A stretch of 6,078 bases of DNA from an uncultured Lachnospiraceae bacterium (GTDB lineage Bacteria > Bacillota > Clostridia > Lachnospirales > Lachnospiraceae): the NCBI GenBank assembly GCA_945788595.1, contig CALZMS010000067.1, forward strand, positions 1 through 6,078, given 5' to 3'. Numbering within the stretch: position 1 is the first letter of the stretch; each line of letters begins with the position of its first letter. The notes below the pieces were generated by a model. That model ran no database searches and was not told the origin of the DNA. It saw only the letters and a program-made list of their open reading frames with translations. Positions 5,104 to 6,078 of the stretch are shown here, in pieces. The position numbers and the translations under genes are program-made.

Positions 5104-5778
5104 ATGAGTGTAAACTTTCACGCATTTCAGAATAAAGGCGTTCCTTTTGAGGAATGTGAAGCACTTTATGAGCAGTGGCATGAGGAATTTGCCGGATTTG
5201 ACCCGGAGAGAGTGGCAAAAATCCTGCAGCTGGATTACGATAAAACGCATGTGTATCTGTCCTATTTTCAGATTCCTTACAGAATGCGCTTAAAAGATGG
5301 CCATCTGGAAAAACAGACAGAGACAGGATGGACAAAAGAGCTGTATTTCAACGAATCCATGGCGATTTACCATATACTGAAATATACAGTGGATCAGCCG
5401 CGGCATGCCGGAGTATGGGTACCTAATGAAAAGCTGGATCGGGTAGTATCGAGAAGTGCAAGGATCGCAGATCCGCTGCTGACACCTTTTGCGAGAGTCT
5501 GGACCGGACGTTGTGCAGAATTGGCTGCAGCCTGCGAAAAAGCCGGTGGACGGAAACTGAACAAGGGGGATGTGGCATACCAGTTTGCAGCGTTTCCTTT
5601 TATGGAAGTGCAGCTGGTGTTCTGGGATGCGGATGAGGATTTCCCGGCACAGGCGCAGGTGCTTTTTGATGAGCATGCCACAGATTATATCCATTTTGAA
5701 ACCTCTGGCTGCATCGTGGCCGATTTGCTGGAAAAGGTCGGAATAGATTCAATATACTCTAGTCCAGCAAAGCAATAA
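5104..5778 (+). CDS. DUF3786 domain-containing protein
   Basis: This is a 224-residue soluble protein. Features matching DUF3786 as I know it are an N-terminal YLSYFQIPYRMRLKDG segment (51-66), a central AIYHILKY helix (87-94), a GGRKLNKGDVAYQFAAFPFM stretch (148-167), and the C-terminal signature VFWDADEDFPAQAQVLFDEH (172-191) followed by a D-x-I-x-F-E motif. No catalytic residues are known for this family, which is mainly found in strict anaerobes, so no function is proposed. GGAGG (5092-5096) lies 7 nt before the ATG. The gene lies 174 nt after sseB and may be cotranscribed with it. A strong hairpin terminator follows the stop by 11 nt. Confidence 0.8.
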   Translation: MSVNFHAFQNKGVPFEECEALYEQWHEEFAGFDPERVAKILQLDYDKTHVYLSYFQIPYRMRLKDGHLEKQTETGWTKELYFNESMAIYHILKYTVDQPRHAGVWVPNEKLDRVVSRSARIADPLLTPFARVWTGRCAELAAACEKAGGRKLNKGDVAYQFAAFPFMEVQLVFWDADEDFPAQAQVLFDEHATDYIHFETSGCIVADLLEKVGIDSIYSSPAKQ

Positions 5779-5789
5779 AAGCAAACAAG

Positions 5790-5842
5790 AATAATCCGGA
5801 ACAGGAATGAACTGTCAAGCATTTCCTGTTCTGGATTATTTT
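5790..5842 (+). terminator. Long hairpin terminator after the DUF3786 gene
   Basis: The arms at 5790-5807 and 5823-5840 pair over all 18 positions with a single G-T (5798/5832). They enclose a 15-nt loop, and the right arm runs into TTATTTT. Stem length and position just after the stop fit an intrinsic terminator, although the T-tract is short and the loop large. It insulates the following promoter from upstream readthrough. Confidence 0.75.
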
Positions 5843-5870
5843 GTATGAATATAAAAACATATAAAACCTA

Positions 5871-5899
5871 TTGACATACTAGGAATAAAGGCATATAAT
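5871..5899 (+). promoter_or_regulatory. Fully consensus promoter of the Cys-rich leader ORF
   Basis: TTGACA (5871-5876), exactly 17 nt, then TATAAT (5894-5899) is the sigma-A consensus in all 12 positions. It is preceded by an A/T-rich stretch (about 5841-5870) that could act as an UP element. Predicted initiation is near 5906. Such a strong constitutive promoter ahead of a short ORF fits control by attenuation after initiation. Confidence 0.88.
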
Positions 5900-5932
5900 T
5901 CCAGACATACCAAAGAAAGGAGGAAACAGGAT

Positions 5933-6040
5933 ATGCGAAGAGAATGCTGTATGACAGATATGGGTATGTGTTGTTGCTGTTGTCGAATGCTCAGCTCCCG
6001 GACATGTAAGATGGCCAGGTACTTCGCGGCTGTTTTGTGA
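5933..6040 (+). CDS. Cys/Met-rich short ORF, putative cysteine-sensing leader peptide
   Basis: This 35-residue ORF has an excellent AAAGGAGG (5916-5923) 9 nt before the ATG and a consensus promoter just upstream. The peptide has 8 Cys and 6 Met (14 of 35), with five Cys codons in a row (TGT TGT TGC TGT TGT, 5969-5983) in MGMCCCCCRM, and ends SSRTCKMARYFAAVL. Runs of the regulated amino acid's codon are the mark of ribosome-mediated attenuators; polycysteine leader ORFs acting this way are established in mycobacterial sulfur operons. By analogy, stalling at the Cys run when charged tRNA-Cys is scarce would change the fold of the RNA downstream. The target gene is beyond the window and probably concerns cysteine, methionine or sulfur uptake. 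A stand-alone metal-binding microprotein is the main alternative. Confidence 0.68.
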   Translation: MRRECCMTDMGMCCCCCRMLSSRTCKMARYFAAVL

Positions 6041-6069
6041 TGTGCCTTGTTACTTTTGTGATAAAGTAA
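6033..6069 (+). other. Repeat and hairpin after the leader ORF, possible attenuator element
   Basis: TTTTGTGAT occurs at 6033-6041, over the leader stop codon, and again at 6054-6062. TTACTTT (6050-6056) and AAAGTAA (6063-6069) form a 7-bp hairpin around TGTGAT. An earlier TACTT (6020-6024), inside the leader ORF, could compete for the same AAGTA, giving mutually exclusive folds of the type attenuators use. The window stops 9 nt later, so any terminator is out of view. Confidence 0.4.
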
Positions 6070-6078
6070 GTGTCATTT

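Noticed and set aside
5790..5840. MITE or REP-type palindromic element
   Set aside because: It occurs once in the window, without target-site duplication, and its position right after a stop codon is fully explained by a terminator.

Overview
The window looks like chromosomal DNA of a low-to-mid GC Clostridia member, probably Lachnospiraceae. The evidence is strong AGGAGG-type ribosome binding sites, sigma-A-like promoters, AT-rich spacers, and a gene set typical of gut anaerobes: a Clostridia-type citrate synthase behind MarR regulators, a split ThrE exporter, an SseB-family protein and a DUF3786 protein. The genus cannot be fixed from sequence alone. No tRNA, rRNA, CRISPR array, transposase or phage gene was seen.

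Left edge (1-499): the first 59 codons of carB run leftward from their own promoter. A 322-bp divergent spacer separates carB from a rightward MarR regulator.

Regulatory and citrate synthase block (435-2947): marR-1 (500-934) ends in a 16-bp perfect hairpin terminator. The -35 box of the next promoter lies inside that hairpin. marR-2 (1071-1589) overlaps the citrate synthase gene (1570-2898) by 20 nt, so the two form a translationally coupled operon that ends in a strong terminator. The marR-1 promoter and the marR-2/citrate synthase promoter share an exact 15-nt block at the same place relative to the -10 box, and it holds the dyad TGTT-AAA-AACA over the predicted start site. The simplest reading is one regulator, probably one of these two MarR proteins, controlling both units. 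The marR-2 leader also holds two 18-nt direct repeats exactly 20 bp apart.

Exporter block (2971-4338, minus strand): a two-gene threonine/serine exporter-type operon (ThrE large and small subunits) with a 3-nt gap, a promoter at 4310-4338 and a possible structured 3' end.

Right part (4410-5842, plus strand): a divergent SseB-family gene, a 174-nt spacer with a possible RNA fold, and a DUF3786 gene followed by an 18-bp hairpin terminator.

Right edge (5871-6078): a fully consensus promoter (TTGACA, 17 nt, TATAAT) drives a 35-codon ORF with an excellent RBS. Fourteen of its 35 residues are Cys or Met, including five consecutive Cys codons, and repeats and a hairpin follow it. This looks like a cysteine-sensing leader peptide of an attenuator whose target operon lies just beyond the window. 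It is the most interesting item here.
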